A stretch of 64,000 nucleotides of DNA from CAWINY01 sp963837635. Lineage in GTDB: Bacteria; Acidobacteriota; Terriglobia; Terriglobales; Acidobacteriaceae. The stretch's first letter is position 1, and every line of letters starts with the position of its first letter. Location of the stretch: assembly GCA_963837635.1 (NCBI GenBank), contig CAWINY010000003.1:62001-126000 (forward strand), written 5' to 3'. Positions 55,103 through 64,000 of the stretch are shown here, piece after piece. Below the pieces are notes generated by a model, which had not been told where the DNA came from, ran no database searches, and was given only the letters and a program-made list of their open reading frames with translations. The position numbers and the translations under genes were made by a program.

Positions 55103-57805
55103 TCACCGGCTCGCCGATACCACACGGCTGCCCTGCGTGGTTTGCGCTTCCTGCGTAGTCATGGTGATCTTCGGCTTCTCCAGCGGGCCGGTGACACTAA
55201 AGATGCGCGCCGCATTGCGCAATTCGAGTCTGAGTTCGCGTGCGGTGGTGGCGGTCCCACTTAACTGATAATTACGCGGACCCTTTACCTCACCATTAGA
55301 AATTGCGATGGAATCGCTGCGCATCTCCACCCGGGCGGTCATCTGCTGAAACTGTAAGGGCGCAGACGATCCATTCGCCCCCCGCCAGCGTTGCGCCCCC
55401 GTTGGCGCTTCCGGCAAGAGCACGTGACGCAAGGCTCCCAAGCGCCAGTCGAAATCGGCAGTTGCGACCGTATTCTTCAGCAGCTCGGCGGCGCTCCATC
55501 CACTGGTGGTTGCGCTGCAGTTGGCGCTTAGATTCCCGCTGGACCAGCCATCGCGCATCAGGGACGAGAGTTGCGCCATGGCCACGTGGTCGAACATCCC
55601 CGTGCCGGAATACGCCGGCACGTTGCCGGTGAAGTCGGCGCGCCAGTTCCCGCTGTGTTTTCCGCCGAGCACCTCAGCGCGAAGTTCGGCAAGAGTCAGC
55701 ACACCTTTGTCTAGGGATAGGCGAGCCGAGAGCCGGTTCAGCGGCAGGGTGCGGATGGCGAAGCGGTTGACCTGCACCACCCCGCTGGCCTTCACCCGCG
55801 CCAGCAGCGGCGTGCTGCTGCCGCGGGCGATGTTGAACACCTCCCACCATGGCTTGCTTGCGGCATTGGGGTTCAGCAGGCGGTTCAGATCGTCGGTGGA
55901 AAGCTGGTCGGCGTGTAAGTCGAACTCAATGGGACATTCCGTCCCGGGCTCACCGAAGGTGGGAGCGCTATTGGCGCTCAGCGCCGCACAGCCGCGCGGG
56001 ATGCGTAAGCTGCCGGAAAAGCTCACGCGCGAGTTGCCAAAACCCACGGCCAAGTTCTCGACCGAGGTGGCATCCGGCGCCAGCAAAACTTTTGCGGAGG
56101 CGATCTTCAGAGGCGACGCGATCCCCGTCACGAGCGCGGTGATATCGCGCACCTGGGCGGAGCCGGTCGCCAGCGGGCGGGCGAAGCCCGACCAGTTCCC
56201 TGCCACCGCGAGATTCAGCTTGGCCGCGCCGGTCAGGTTGCTGGCGAGCGCCGGCAGGCCGAAGGCCCGGGCCACCTGCATTAGACGGTCGATCTTGCTG
56301 TCGCCGGCAATCGCGAGCTGGTATTCGTCCCGCGCAAACCATGCCTGCGCCTTGACCGGATTCGAGCCCCCGAGTTGCACCAGAAAGGGCTCGAAGGCGA
56401 GACGGGCGGGTGCTGTGGCTGCTTGTGTGGGGCGGGTCCTCGACCCGCCCTTTTGTTGGGATAGGTCAATGATCCGTCCCACACTAACCCGTCCCCCATT
56501 TTGCAACGCAAAGTGCAACGCCGGTACCGTCAACGAGGGCTGTAGCACCGTGGAGGTCAGCACAATCGGCGAAGTGTTGCCCGAACCTTGATACGACGTC
56601 TGCAACGTTCCATCGGGCCTTGAAGATCGTTGAAGGGTGAACTCTCCATTCAGATCTCCGGCGGCCAGCAGATCCTCGGGAAGGTCGCGCTTGGCATGCC
56701 GCGCCAGGACAAGGAATGACTGAACAGGAACTGCCTTTGCGCTCAGCTTCAAGTTGTAAGCGCGGGGATGGAGCGCGCCTTCCAGGCCGCCTTCGACGGT
56801 TAGTACGCCACGGTCAACCGGAGCCTGGCATTGCAGTTGAGAGAACTGATCGTCCAGCGTGCTGTAATGAGCTGTGCACTTGGCGCGCAAGCGAAGATTG
56901 TCCACCAGACTGATGTCATAGCGGCGAAAATCGTCGACCCCGAATTCGCCGGTGAGGTCCAGGGCCGCGGGTGTGCCGCTGGCTTTCACCGTAGCCGCGG
57001 CCGCGCCGCGCCATCCGCGATCGCGGCCATAGACCAAGGTCGTTAGCTGTCCGAGCTGCGCCTTCTGCAGCCGAAAGGTGAGCTCCAGCGGAGTCTCGGC
57101 CAGCTTGGCGGCACGGCGGAAGCGGCCTTCCAGCTTGAGTTCTCCGGTGTCGCCGAGGTTGGAGTCGGTGCGCACGGGGCGCGCCGCCAGCCGCATCCGC
57201 CATTCATCTTCCGACGGCGACCACAGGGCGAAATCCGCGTCACTCAGCGCCCAGACGGTCTTTTCGATCCCCAACTTCAGATTGAGGCGGGCGCCGCTGG
57301 CTTCGATATAGGGAAAGCGGGGGCGGGATTCCGGGCGGCTGGCGGAGGTCGGGGCGGCTGCAATGGAGCGCGTGCGGTCGAGCAGCGCTTCGATGTTCCA
57401 GCGCCCGTCCACGCGAACCAGGTTGAGGCTGGGATAGGTAAAGGTGAGCTTGGCAACCTCAAGCCGGCCGCGCCACAGCGAGCTGAGATGAAGGTCAGCC
57501 GTGACCTCGTCGGCATGCAACAGCGGCTCGATCCCGAACGCCGGATCCTCGCCAATGGTGACGTTCTCCAACTTGAATCCGGGCTGAGGCAGGAGGCGCA
57601 ACTCAATGTCGCCCACCGTGACCGGCCGGCCCAGGGCGCGGGACATCGACGCGGCAATCCTGGCACGGTAACGGCTCACATTGATGAACGGCGGCAGAAA
57701 CAGAGCCAGCAGGACTGCCAGGATCAGGGCAAGAACGATACGGCCCCTGCGGCGGTGAGGTGTCCCCAACAAGCGCGGAGCGGTTGTTGGGGTTGTAACG
57801 GTCAT
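55103..57805 (-). CDS. AsmA-family protein
   Basis: 900 residues. One N-terminal membrane helix (IVLALILAVLLALFLPPFI) is followed by NVSRYRARIAASMSRALGRP and VTVGDIELRLLPQPGFKLEN, the AsmA signature (N...R..I...L...LGR.V..G.....L.P.P...L). A long beta-rich body follows, as in AsmA/TamB-like proteins thought to carry phospholipids to the outer membrane. Palindromes lie inside the frame at 57764-57792 and about 56428-56452, apparently tolerated. The ATG at 57805 overlaps the lepB stop, so this gene is translated together with the signal peptidase upstream. Confidence 0.88.
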   Translation of the reverse strand: MTVTTPTTAPRLLGTPHRRRGRIVLALILAVLLALFLPPFINVSRYRARIAASMSRALGRPVTVGDIELRLLPQPGFKLENVTIGEDPAFGIEPLLHADEVTADLHLSSLWRGRLEVAKLTFTYPSLNLVRVDGRWNIEALLDRTRSIAAAPTSASRPESRPRFPYIEASGARLNLKLGIEKTVWALSDADFALWSPSEDEWRMRLAARPVRTDSNLGDTGELKLEGRFRRAAKLAETPLELTFRLQKAQLGQLTTLVYGRDRGWRGAAAATVKASGTPAALDLTGEFGVDDFRRYDISLVDNLRLRAKCTAHYSTLDDQFSQLQCQAPVDRGVLTVEGGLEGALHPRAYNLKLSAKAVPVQSFLVLARHAKRDLPEDLLAAGDLNGEFTLQRSSRPDGTLQTSYQGSGNTSPIVLTSTVLQPSLTVPALHFALQNGGRVSVGRIIDLSQQKGGSRTRPTQAATAPARLAFEPFLVQLGGSNPVKAQAWFARDEYQLAIAGDSKIDRLMQVARAFGLPALASNLTGAAKLNLAVAGNWSGFARPLATGSAQVRDITALVTGIASPLKIASAKVLLAPDATSVENLAVGFGNSRVSFSGSLRIPRGCAALSANSAPTFGEPGTECPIEFDLHADQLSTDDLNRLLNPNAASKPWWEVFNIARGSSTPLLARVKASGVVQVNRFAIRTLPLNRLSARLSLDKGVLTLAELRAEVLGGKHSGNWRADFTGNVPAYSGTGMFDHVAMAQLSSLMRDGWSSGNLSANCSATTSGWSAAELLKNTVATADFDWRLGALRHVLLPEAPTGAQRWRGANGSSAPLQFQQMTARVEMRSDSIAISNGEVKGPRNYQLSGTATTARELRLELRNAARIFSVTGPLEKPKITMTTQEAQTTQGSRVVSASR
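57764..57792. repeat. Palindrome in the 5' coding end of asmA
   Basis: CCCCAACAA (57764-57772), 11-base loop, TTGTTGGGG (57784-57792), with GGTGT before it. It matches the outer logic of the GGTGCCCCA family. It encodes part of the short cytoplasmic leader before the membrane helix. Confidence 0.6.
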
Positions 57806-58557
57806 CAATGCACCACCCTACCCATGCGGCGCCAGCGAGTCATATCGAAAAAGTGAAAGGCGATATGGGCCATAAAGCCCAGCCGGTCGCCAAAGCTGGT
57901 GCGCTCGTACTGGTCAGCCGGGGTCTGGAACGACCAGTAGATGAACATGGGACGGCCGATTACGTTCTCGCGCGGAATGAAGCCCCAGTACCGGCTGTCG
58001 TAGCTGACGTCGCGATTGTCGCCCATGGCGAAATAGCGGTCGGGGGGGACGACGAGTTCGCCGTTCTTGATGTAGTTGTCCATCACCAGCCGCCACTCGG
58101 GAGTGACGCCCGTAGAATCGGTGGCTGGGACCGAAGGGAAATTATCGCGATAGGGATTGTAGGTTCCTTTGCGGACGACGTAGGGCTCCTCGACCCGCTG
58201 GCCGTTGCGGTAAAGGATGCCATCCTGCAGGCGGATATGGTCGCCGGGTTGGCCGATCAGGCGCTTGACCACATAGAGGCCGGGCTCGGCCGGTGACAGG
58301 AATACCACGATGTCGCCCCGCCGCGGATCGCGATAGGGATCCCATTTGGCCCAACTGGTGGCCGGGGCCAATCGGACGCGGTCCACAAAGACGTGGTCGC
58401 CGATGAGCAGCGTGTTCTCCATCGAGCTGGAGGGGATCTCGAAGGCCTGCAGACAGAAGGTCATGATGAACAGGCCCACCACAAACACTCCGGCCATGGA
58501 GGCCAGGAATTCGGGGGGCGTTTCGCGCCTCTTCTCTGTGCTTATTTGCTTTGCCAT
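57805..58557 (-). CDS. lepB: Signal peptidase I
   Basis: 250 residues from ATG 58557. One N-terminal membrane helix (ASMAGVFVVGLFIMTFCLQA) is followed directly by the catalytic Ser45 (EIPSSSMENTLLIGDHV). The general base is Lys98 (LYVVKRLIGQPGDHIRL). The later motif GDNRDVSYDSRYWG is standard. It cleaves signal peptides at the outer face of the inner membrane. A second lepB lies upstream at 58679, and asmA overlaps its stop codon. Confidence 0.95.
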   Translation of the reverse strand: MAKQISTEKRRETPPEFLASMAGVFVVGLFIMTFCLQAFEIPSSSMENTLLIGDHVFVDRVRLAPATSWAKWDPYRDPRRGDIVVFLSPAEPGLYVVKRLIGQPGDHIRLQDGILYRNGQRVEEPYVVRKGTYNPYRDNFPSVPATDSTGVTPEWRLVMDNYIKNGELVVPPDRYFAMGDNRDVSYDSRYWGFIPRENVIGRPMFIYWSFQTPADQYERTSFGDRLGFMAHIAFHFFDMTRWRRMGRVVH

Positions 58558-58678
58558 TGTTTTCAGCGAACCCGCTTTTGGCCATTGGCTATCGGCTTTT
58601 GGCTTGAAAAGCAAAAAACCAATAGCTAAAAGCCAAAAGCGCTTTAAGAAGAATCCAATCGTAGCCCATGTGCTGTAC

Positions 58679-59536
58679 TTACTTTACCAGCCGCAGGGCA
58701 CGATTCCATCGCGCTTCCTGTGGCAGATGGGCAATGAAGTATCCCAGGCGGACCAATCGGTCGGTAAAGCCGGCGTTTTCAAGGATAGCCTGATCCATCG
58801 ACCAGTAGATCACCAGCGGTCGGCCCACGATGTTTTCCCGCGGGACAAATCCCCAGTAGCGGCTGTCGAGGCTCTCGTCGCGGTTGTCACCCATCGCGAA
58901 ATACATTCCCAACGGCACCACCAGTTCTCCGCCGTGGACAAACTGGCGCATCTGCGACCACCATCGGGCTTGCACGTCGCCGCCACCCGCGCCGCGCCCG
59001 TTAGGGAATTCGTCCCGATAGGCATCCTGCCTGCCGGAGCGGTGGACAACATACGGTTCATTCAGCGGCTTGCCGTTGATAAAAACTTGTTTGTCGACCA
59101 GCCGCAGGTGGTCGCCGGGGAGCCCAATCACCCGCTTCACAAAATGCTCCGCCGGGCGTACGGGGTAGCGAAATACGATGACGTCGCCCCGCCGGAGGGG
59201 GGAATACGGCAGCATCTCGCCCCACACGCCGCCTTGGCCATAGTGGACCTTATCCACCAGCAGGTAGTCGCCAATCAGCAGCGTGTTTTCCATCGACTCC
59301 GACGGAATCTGGAAGGCCTGCACGACAAAGGTGATCACGAACACCGCGATCACCACGGTCACGCACAGCGAGCTGATCGAGGCCGCCAGGCCCGAGCGCT
59401 GACGATCCTTGACAAACGGCGATATAGCCTGGGGCTCCGGGGTCGCCAAAGGCTGTGGTTGTGCCGGTTGGGGTGCGGAAGCGCCGGGCGCACCTTGCTC
59501 TTCCGGCAGGCTGGCTTGTTCGGGAGAAACTTCCAT
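58679..59536 (-). CDS. lepB: Signal peptidase I, second copy
   Basis: 285 residues. A Pro/Gln/Glu-rich cytoplasmic N-terminus (about 45 residues, ASAPQPAQPQPLATPEPQAI) is followed by the membrane helix SLCVTVVIAVFVITFVVQAF. Catalytic Ser81 lies in QIPSESMENTLLIGDYLLVD and Lys134 in HFVKRVIGLPGDHLRL. GDNRDESLDSRYWGF follows. It is a clear paralogue of the next gene but divergent enough (different substrate-loop region with RSGRQDAYRDEF) to have a separate role. A GGC/AAAAGCC inverted repeat (about 58570-58640) lies between the two. Confidence 0.94.
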   Translation of the reverse strand: MEVSPEQASLPEEQGAPGASAPQPAQPQPLATPEPQAISPFVKDRQRSGLAASISSLCVTVVIAVFVITFVVQAFQIPSESMENTLLIGDYLLVDKVHYGQGGVWGEMLPYSPLRRGDVIVFRYPVRPAEHFVKRVIGLPGDHLRLVDKQVFINGKPLNEPYVVHRSGRQDAYRDEFPNGRGAGGGDVQARWWSQMRQFVHGGELVVPLGMYFAMGDNRDESLDSRYWGFVPRENIVGRPLVIYWSMDQAILENAGFTDRLVRLGYFIAHLPQEARWNRALRLVK

Positions 59537-59569
59537 CCGATTTACTTCTTGATCTTTACTTCTTGGTCT

Positions 59570-60382
59570 TTACTTTTTGATTTTGGGGGAACGCTTGCGT
59601 GCCTTGGGTCCCCGGTCATCCCGGAGCGACCACAAGTATTCTAGTGCTTCGCGGGCCGCATCCTGCTCCGCTTTCTTTTTGCTGGTGCCCTCGCCGTGAC
59701 CGGTGTAATCCGGCTTGCCGTGCGAGCCCTGGGAGTGCAGCCGGACCTCGATTGTGAATGTCTTGCGGTGCTCGGGACCTTCTTCCTTGACCAGCACGTA
59801 CGTGGGCTGGGGCCGCGAGGCCAGGTGAGCCGCCTCCTGCAGCGCTGATTTGTAATCCTTGATGGGCAATCCCTGAGCGATCTGCTTTTTCAGCTTGCGC
59901 AACTCAGGTTCGATGATTCGCTCCAGGATGAAGCCGCGCGCCCGCTCCAGGCCGGCGTCGAAATAAAGCGCCGCCAGCACGGCCTCCAGGGCGTCCGCCA
60001 GGAGGGCGGGTTTGCTGCGGCCCCCGCTCTTGTCCTCGCCGCGCCCAAGACGCAGGTACCGGCCCAGGTACAGCTTTTTCGCGGCACGGAGCAGATGCTC
60101 CTCGCTGACCAGGTGGGCGCGGACTTTGGAGAGCTGGCCTTCGTGGAACTGGGGAAAGCGCCGGAACAACTCCTCGCTGGTGACGAAGCCGAGCACGGCA
60201 TCGCCCAGAAACTCCATCTGCTCGTTATCGTGAGCTTCTTCGGGTTCGTCGCTGTTGCCGGCGGCGTCCTGCTCCTGCTCGCGCGCCCACGAGCTGTGGG
60301 TCACCGCCTGCTGCAGCAGTTCACGATTGGCAAACGTATGCCCTAGAGTTTCCTCGAGTTTTCCGATATCCCGTGGCTTCAT
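59570..60382 (-). CDS. rnc: Ribonuclease III
   Basis: 270 residues. Cuts double-stranded RNA during rRNA and mRNA processing. The catalytic signature is NEQMEFLGDAVLGFVTSEEL, and the second acidic pair lies in LLADALEAVLAALYFDAGLE. The C-terminal dsRNA-binding domain reads DYKSALQEAAHLASRPQPTY and then TGHGEGTSKKKAEQDAAREA. A basic tail, KARKRSPKIKK, follows. A 13-residue insert, REQEQDAAGNSDE, extends the loop before the signature. Located before lepB, the usual rnc-lepB neighbourhood. Confidence 0.95.
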   Translation of the reverse strand: MKPRDIGKLEETLGHTFANRELLQQAVTHSSWAREQEQDAAGNSDEPEEAHDNEQMEFLGDAVLGFVTSEELFRRFPQFHEGQLSKVRAHLVSEEHLLRAAKKLYLGRYLRLGRGEDKSGGRSKPALLADALEAVLAALYFDAGLERARGFILERIIEPELRKLKKQIAQGLPIKDYKSALQEAAHLASRPQPTYVLVKEEGPEHRKTFTIEVRLHSQGSHGKPDYTGHGEGTSKKKAEQDAAREALEYLWSLRDDRGPKARKRSPKIKK

Positions 60383-60383
60383 C

Positions 60384-61328
60384 CTAAGGCCGTGGCGGTG
60401 GCGCAGCGGACGGCGCGCCCGCGGGAGAGGGCGTGCCTACCAGCTTCGACAAGCGGTCTTTTTCCTGCTGCGCGTACTTGGCAGGCTGCGAGTTGGCCGG
60501 AGAAAGCTGCAGCGCACGATCCGCCGCGCTCATCGCGTCCTGGTACTTGTTCTGGCGGTCGAGAACGATCGCCAGCCGCAAGAAGTTATAGGGGTCGGGA
60601 TCCGGCACCGCGATCTGGGTGGCTTTGCGCAGATTGGGCTCGGCAGCCGCGAAGTTGTTTTTTCCAAAATCCACCATGCCAACCGCCTCATAGGCCATAA
60701 CCCGCAACATGTTTCGGTACTCTTCCACTTTTGCGGGAGGCGTGTTGGGCGGGATGGAAAGATCGGTGTCGATCGTTTGCAGCGCGTGCTGCGCGTCCGT
60801 GGCCGCTTCGGACAAGAGTTGATCCCGTTTGGGATCGGTTTCGTGGGTGTTCTCCGAGAGCACCGCCGCCACCATGACCAAAGCCACCGGATTGTTCGCG
60901 TCGATGGCCAGGATCTTGCGGCCCATCTCGACCACCTTTTCGGCGCTATTCGCGGCCTGGTACAGGGTCATGGCACGATGGTAGATCAGGGTGCGCAGTT
61001 CGCTCTCCGGGAACTTGATCGCGAACTGGTTTGCGGCTACCTCGACCTCTTCCGGTTTGGCCTTTGCCATGGTCTCCTGATACGCCTTGTATTCGTCTTC
61101 CGTCTTGGCCTGGGGCTGGGGACGTCCCGGCGGAGGAGCAGCCGGAGCCGCCTGCCGCGGCGCCTCCGGCGCGGGCGGCGACGTTTGCTGAGAAGAACCC
61201 TTCGCAGCCTCTCCGCTCACCTGGGCGACTCCAGGGCCCCCAGCAAGCGCCGCTGTGGCGCTTGCCGGGGTGGTCAGTATGGCTCCAACTGCGACTAAGG
61301 CCAGCAGTATAAATACGATTCGGTTCAT
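60384..61328 (-). CDS. Exported TPR-repeat protein
   Basis: 314 residues. A signal peptide (MNRIVFILLALVAVGAILTT) and an Ala/Pro/Gln-rich linker (residues about 40-75) precede TPR-like helical pairs: AVGMVDFGKNNFAAAEPNLR, then LRLAIVLDRQNKYQDAMSAA and DRALQLSPANSQPAKYAQQE. It ends in a Pro/Ala-rich tail. It probably serves as a protein-interaction scaffold in the periplasm. It is separated from rnc by one base and likely belongs to the same transcript. Confidence 0.82.
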   Translation of the reverse strand: MNRIVFILLALVAVGAILTTPASATAALAGGPGVAQVSGEAAKGSSQQTSPPAPEAPRQAAPAAPPPGRPQPQAKTEDEYKAYQETMAKAKPEEVEVAANQFAIKFPESELRTLIYHRAMTLYQAANSAEKVVEMGRKILAIDANNPVALVMVAAVLSENTHETDPKRDQLLSEAATDAQHALQTIDTDLSIPPNTPPAKVEEYRNMLRVMAYEAVGMVDFGKNNFAAAEPNLRKATQIAVPDPDPYNFLRLAIVLDRQNKYQDAMSAADRALQLSPANSQPAKYAQQEKDRLSKLVGTPSPAGAPSAAPPPRP

Positions 61329-61343
61329 AACTTAGAGGGAAGC

Positions 61344-61423
61344 GTTCTCCGTTTCCCGTTCCTCGTTTCCCGTCCTCCGCGCTGCCCGTATGGTCCGACA
61401 ACGGAGAACGGGAAACGGAGAAC
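61344..61423. repeat. Perfect 18-bp inverted repeat
   Basis: GTTCTCCGTTTCCCGTTC (61344-61361) and GAACGGGAAACGGAGAAC (61406-61423) are exact complements with a 44-base spacer. A looser copy lies at 29180-29245 between rplS and the next gene. Confidence 0.85.
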
Positions 61424-61440
61424 GAAGAAGGAAAAACGTA

Positions 61441-63012
61441 TCATTCCTGTTGCTGCTCCGTCGAGTCCGATTCCGTGTGCGCCCCTGCCGGAGGTTCATA
61501 CGGCCGCTCGATGCCACGGTAGCCGGCGGCACGCACGTCCGGGAGCGCGTCCGGGGTGATCGCCTTTTGATACTGCTCGACCGCCTGGTTGCGATGATCT
61601 TTGAGGTCGTAAATGCGCCCTAGATAGATGTGCGCCCAGCCCAGCACGCCCGGGTCCTTGGCGGTGCTGAGCGCCTGGGCGAAGTCCGCCTGCGCGCCGG
61701 CCATGTCTTTCTTCTTCGCCGCGACTTTGCCAAGGATCAGCCAAGCGCGCCCGGGATCTTCCTGCTGGCCGGCTTTTTGATCTTTTTGATCGAGCACCTG
61801 CTGGGCCAGTTGCTGGGCGCGATCGATGTCCCCTGATTCCAGGCTGAGTTCCGCTTGATCCAGTTGTCCCGGGGCACCGACAACGTTCTGCTTTGGCTTG
61901 GATGCCTGCACCATTTCGGGAGCCGATTGCGAAGCGAAGGCGATCGACTTCAAGCGTTTGCGTTCGCGGTCCACGTCGAGGTTGTGGAGAAAGTCGGGAT
62001 AGGCATCGCGCAAACTCTGCGGCGTCTTTTCGAACTCGATTAACTGCTCATAGAAGAAAGGCGTCAGGATGAAGCCCTCGGCGGCGGCGCGCTCGACTTG
62101 CTGGCGGCGCGCGGACTCGTCTTCCTTCGCCTTCGCTTGCAGCCGCGCCTCAATCGCGCGAATCAGGCACTCATTGACCAGCAGTCCTTTGTCCTGCTTA
62201 TAGGCTGCATCCATCGGCGCGGCCCGCAATCCGTCCATCAGGGGATCAAGCCGCTTCAGCTCGGTCCCATGCTTGGCGGCAAGCGGATCGAGCACGAAGT
62301 GCAGGTAGGTGTGGCGAATCTGCGGCAGCGGGGCCTGGCCATGATCGGGCGCGAACGCCAGGAAGTAGTTCTCGCCGTAATTGCGCGCGTTCACCTGCCC
62401 GGGCGCGGCCATCGGCTCGATGTGGATGGTGAACAGCCGTCCGGCATACCCGTTAATCGGCATCTTCAAATACACGTCGGTTGCGGTCAGCAGGTTGGCA
62501 ATGGGGTCGTGAAACGACTCGATCAGCGCATCGTACTCGGGACGGTGCTTCAGCCAAATCTTGTGCACCCCGGCGGCGTCGTAGAAGTGCTCCAGCAACG
62601 GCAGTAAGCCCAACACGTAAGAGGCGTCCGGGGGCAGATCGGCCTCCGGCACGGCGGTCGCGAACTTCGGGGCTGAAGCGCTGGTCGGCGAGGCTTGCAG
62701 ATTGATAGCCAGCGAGACGTATTGCGCAAGATCGGCCGCGGGCGTGGATTGCTTGTGGTCCCGGTAGAAGGCGCATAGATTCGCGGCGGCTTCGCCGGCA
62801 ACCTTGGACTCCCGAACCGCCGCTGCGACCTCCTCCCGAACCCGCGCCCGGAGCGGCGCCGAGACGTTGAGTTCCTGGTCGTAGCCGCAAACATTGATGG
62901 CGGTCATCACGGCGAACATAGGCTCGCCGGCTTCCAGCGTAACCTTCGAGGTCGGCTGGGCCGCTGCCCCTGCCGCCGCCAGCAGTAAGAGGAATGTCAG
63001 GATTCTATGCAC
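61441..63012 (-). CDS. Exported protein with TPR C-terminus
   Basis: 523 residues with a signal peptide (MHRILTFLLLLAAAGAAAQP). The first 300 residues are not TPR. They include INVCGYDQELNVSAPLRARV, LPPDASYVLGLLPLLEHFYD, MPINGYAGRLFTIHIEPMAA and IRHTYLHFVLDPLAAKHGTE, with an H-T-Y-L-H motif that resembles a metalloprotease-like HxxxH but without confirmed partners. The C-terminal 150 residues are TPR-like (ELSLESGDIDRAQQLAQQVL, HIYLGRIYDLKDHRNQAVEQ). Function not recognised. It may be co-transcribed with the TPR gene at 60384. Confidence 0.78.
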   Translation of the reverse strand: MHRILTFLLLLAAAGAAAQPTSKVTLEAGEPMFAVMTAINVCGYDQELNVSAPLRARVREEVAAAVRESKVAGEAAANLCAFYRDHKQSTPAADLAQYVSLAINLQASPTSASAPKFATAVPEADLPPDASYVLGLLPLLEHFYDAAGVHKIWLKHRPEYDALIESFHDPIANLLTATDVYLKMPINGYAGRLFTIHIEPMAAPGQVNARNYGENYFLAFAPDHGQAPLPQIRHTYLHFVLDPLAAKHGTELKRLDPLMDGLRAAPMDAAYKQDKGLLVNECLIRAIEARLQAKAKEDESARRQQVERAAAEGFILTPFFYEQLIEFEKTPQSLRDAYPDFLHNLDVDRERKRLKSIAFASQSAPEMVQASKPKQNVVGAPGQLDQAELSLESGDIDRAQQLAQQVLDQKDQKAGQQEDPGRAWLILGKVAAKKKDMAGAQADFAQALSTAKDPGVLGWAHIYLGRIYDLKDHRNQAVEQYQKAITPDALPDVRAAGYRGIERPYEPPAGAHTESDSTEQQQE

Positions 63013-63233
63013 AATGCTTCCGGAGTAAAGGGAGTCAACGATAGAGTGTACCCCTGCGGCGGACCGAAGTCAGCGACCCTGCGTCATGGACGAGCTCGAC
63101 CGAGCGGTGCGAGGGAGCGCAAATTGAAAACGCAAGGTCCCCTTCGACTTCGCTCAGGGCAGGCTTTCGACTCGCCCACGCTGCGCTTGGGCTTGCTCAG
63201 GATGACATTCCAGTAGGTATATCGGCGTACCAG
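63013..63233. repeat. Spacer with a CTCAGGATGACA repeat
   Basis: CTTCGACTTCGCTCAGGGCA and GGGCTTGCTCAGGATGACAT (about 63140-63210) belong to the dispersed GTCATCCTGAGC type. No gene. Confidence 0.55.
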
Positions 63234-64000
63234 CTACTTCCCCTTCCACACCGGCGTGCGCTTCTCCAGGAAGGCTGTAACCCCTTCGCGCGCATCCTCC
63301 AATTGGGCCAACTCTTCCAGGTAGATCTGCTGGGCGCGGTCCAGGCCCTTGTGGAAGTGCATGGCGTCCCAGGCATAGAGAGCTTTCTTGGTAAGCGCCA
63401 GCGACGCCGAGCTCAAGGATGCGAGACGCTCAGCGGTTTCTTCCACCAGCTCCGCCACCTCATCGGGCGAGGCGGCTTCGTTGGCCAGTCCGATGCGCAT
63501 GGCCTCTTCACCGTCGATCTTGCGGGCCGTAAGGATCAGATCAGCGGCCCGCTTTGGGCCGACAACTGACGCCAGCATGACCGCCGCCACGGGAGGATAA
63601 GCACCCAGCGTGATCTCCGGAAAACCCCAGGTTGCATCGTCGGTGGTAAAAACGAGGTCGCAAACCACCGCAAGCTCCGCGCCGCCGCCCAGGCAGTTAC
63701 CGTGTACGGCGGCAATCGTGACCTTCTGCGTGTTGACGAGCGCGCGGATCATCGAATGGAAGCCGATGAGCATCTCGCGAATGTGTTCCGGCGCGTGCGC
63801 CGCCACGTCAACGCCAGCCGAGAAGTTGTCGCCAGCACCGGAAAAGACCATGGCCACAATCTCCGGACGCCCATTGCACCGCTCGATGGCAGCCAGCAGT
63901 TCCGCCGCCATCTGCTGCGTAATGATGTTCAGCGACGGACGGTTCAGGCGGATGTGGGCGATGCGCTCGCGCATGTCGAGCGTGATTGTCTTGAAAGTGC
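63234..64000 (-). CDS. Enoyl-CoA hydratase/isomerase family protein (partial, start beyond right edge)
   Basis: The frame is open through the right edge (TFKTITLDMRERIAHIRLNR), so the first residues are missing. The crotonase fold is clear: AMVFSGAGDNFSAGVDVAAH gives the oxyanion hole, AAVHGNCLGGGAELAVVCDL the second part, and FPEITLGAYPPVAAVM the region of the second catalytic Glu. It ends AFLEKRTPVWKGK, the usual C-terminus. It may act in fatty acid or aromatic degradation; the substrate is unclear. It is not next to the FadN-type gene. Confidence 0.9.
   Translation of the reverse strand, partial: TFKTITLDMRERIAHIRLNRPSLNIITQQMAAELLAAIERCNGRPEIVAMVFSGAGDNFSAGVDVAAHAPEHIREMLIGFHSMIRALVNTQKVTIAAVHGNCLGGGAELAVVCDLVFTTDDATWGFPEITLGAYPPVAAVMLASVVGPKRAADLILTARKIDGEEAMRIGLANEAASPDEVAELVEETAERLASLSSASLALTKKALYAWDAMHFHKGLDRAQQIYLEELAQLEDAREGVTAFLEKRTPVWKGK

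Noticed and set aside
1..64000. tRNA, rRNA, tmRNA, RNase P or SRP RNA genes
   Set aside because: No segment with the expected conserved arms was seen in any intergenic region; a covariance search would be decisive.

Overview
The window (64 kb, GC-rich) looks like a chromosomal segment of an Acidobacteriota genome, most probably class Terriglobia. Three things point there: a von Willebrand-type protein of the acidobacterial VWFA-related family (50866-52002), several large exported DUF3857/transglutaminase proteins, and intergenic DNA crowded with palindromic repeats (GGTGCCCCA...TGGGGCACC, GCGCCGGCGTCTCGCCGGCG and GTCATTCCGAG types). No rRNA, tRNA or CRISPR array was found. The placement is inference from gene content; no search was run.

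Layout. 1-5.4 kb: the end of gltX, glnS, a DUF5996 protein, an IS110-family element, a UBP-type zinc-finger protein and a small cytochrome c. 5.6-9.9 kb is an accessory, decaying stretch: a membrane acyltransferase carrying an in-frame repeat, a solitary gas-vesicle gene gvpA whose tail is made of repeat DNA, an IS5-type element and gene remnants. 9.9-15 kb: a 3-methyladenine glycosylase, recX and an NtrY/NtrX-type two-component pair. 15-26.2 kb: a cluster of exported DUF3857/transglutaminase proteins (one truncated, one without the catalytic cysteine, one intact), two small repeat-bearing exported proteins and a GAF-domain remnant. 26.5-33 kb, minus strand: a peptidoglycan-binding protein, a PIG-L deacetylase, the conserved rpsP-KH-rimM-trmD-rplS-rnhB operon and a LigD-type polymerase.

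33-42.5 kb: a putative nucleotidyltransferase, a metallophosphoesterase, a catalytic/non-catalytic pair of M16 peptidases, lexA, trxA, an unrecognised repeat protein, and a degenerate LuxR-type regulator overlapping a PilZ protein. 42.6-53.5 kb: a three-gene membrane-protein cassette, NUDIX hydrolase, VIT1/CCC1 transporter, a fused beta-oxidation enzyme, lgt, an RluD-type pseudouridine synthase, the VWFA protein, a YtxH protein and a coiled protein made of four 32-residue repeats. 53.5-64 kb, minus strand: membrane and exported proteins, AsmA, two signal peptidases, rnc, two TPR proteins and an enoyl-CoA hydratase cut by the right edge.

The housekeeping parts (translation, envelope biogenesis, DNA repair) are arranged conventionally. 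The main anomaly is a palindromic repeat family that occurs between genes and also inside coding frames (acyltransferase, GvpA, two DUF3857 proteins, probably RluD and AsmA), where it appears to have been accommodated as extra protein sequence.
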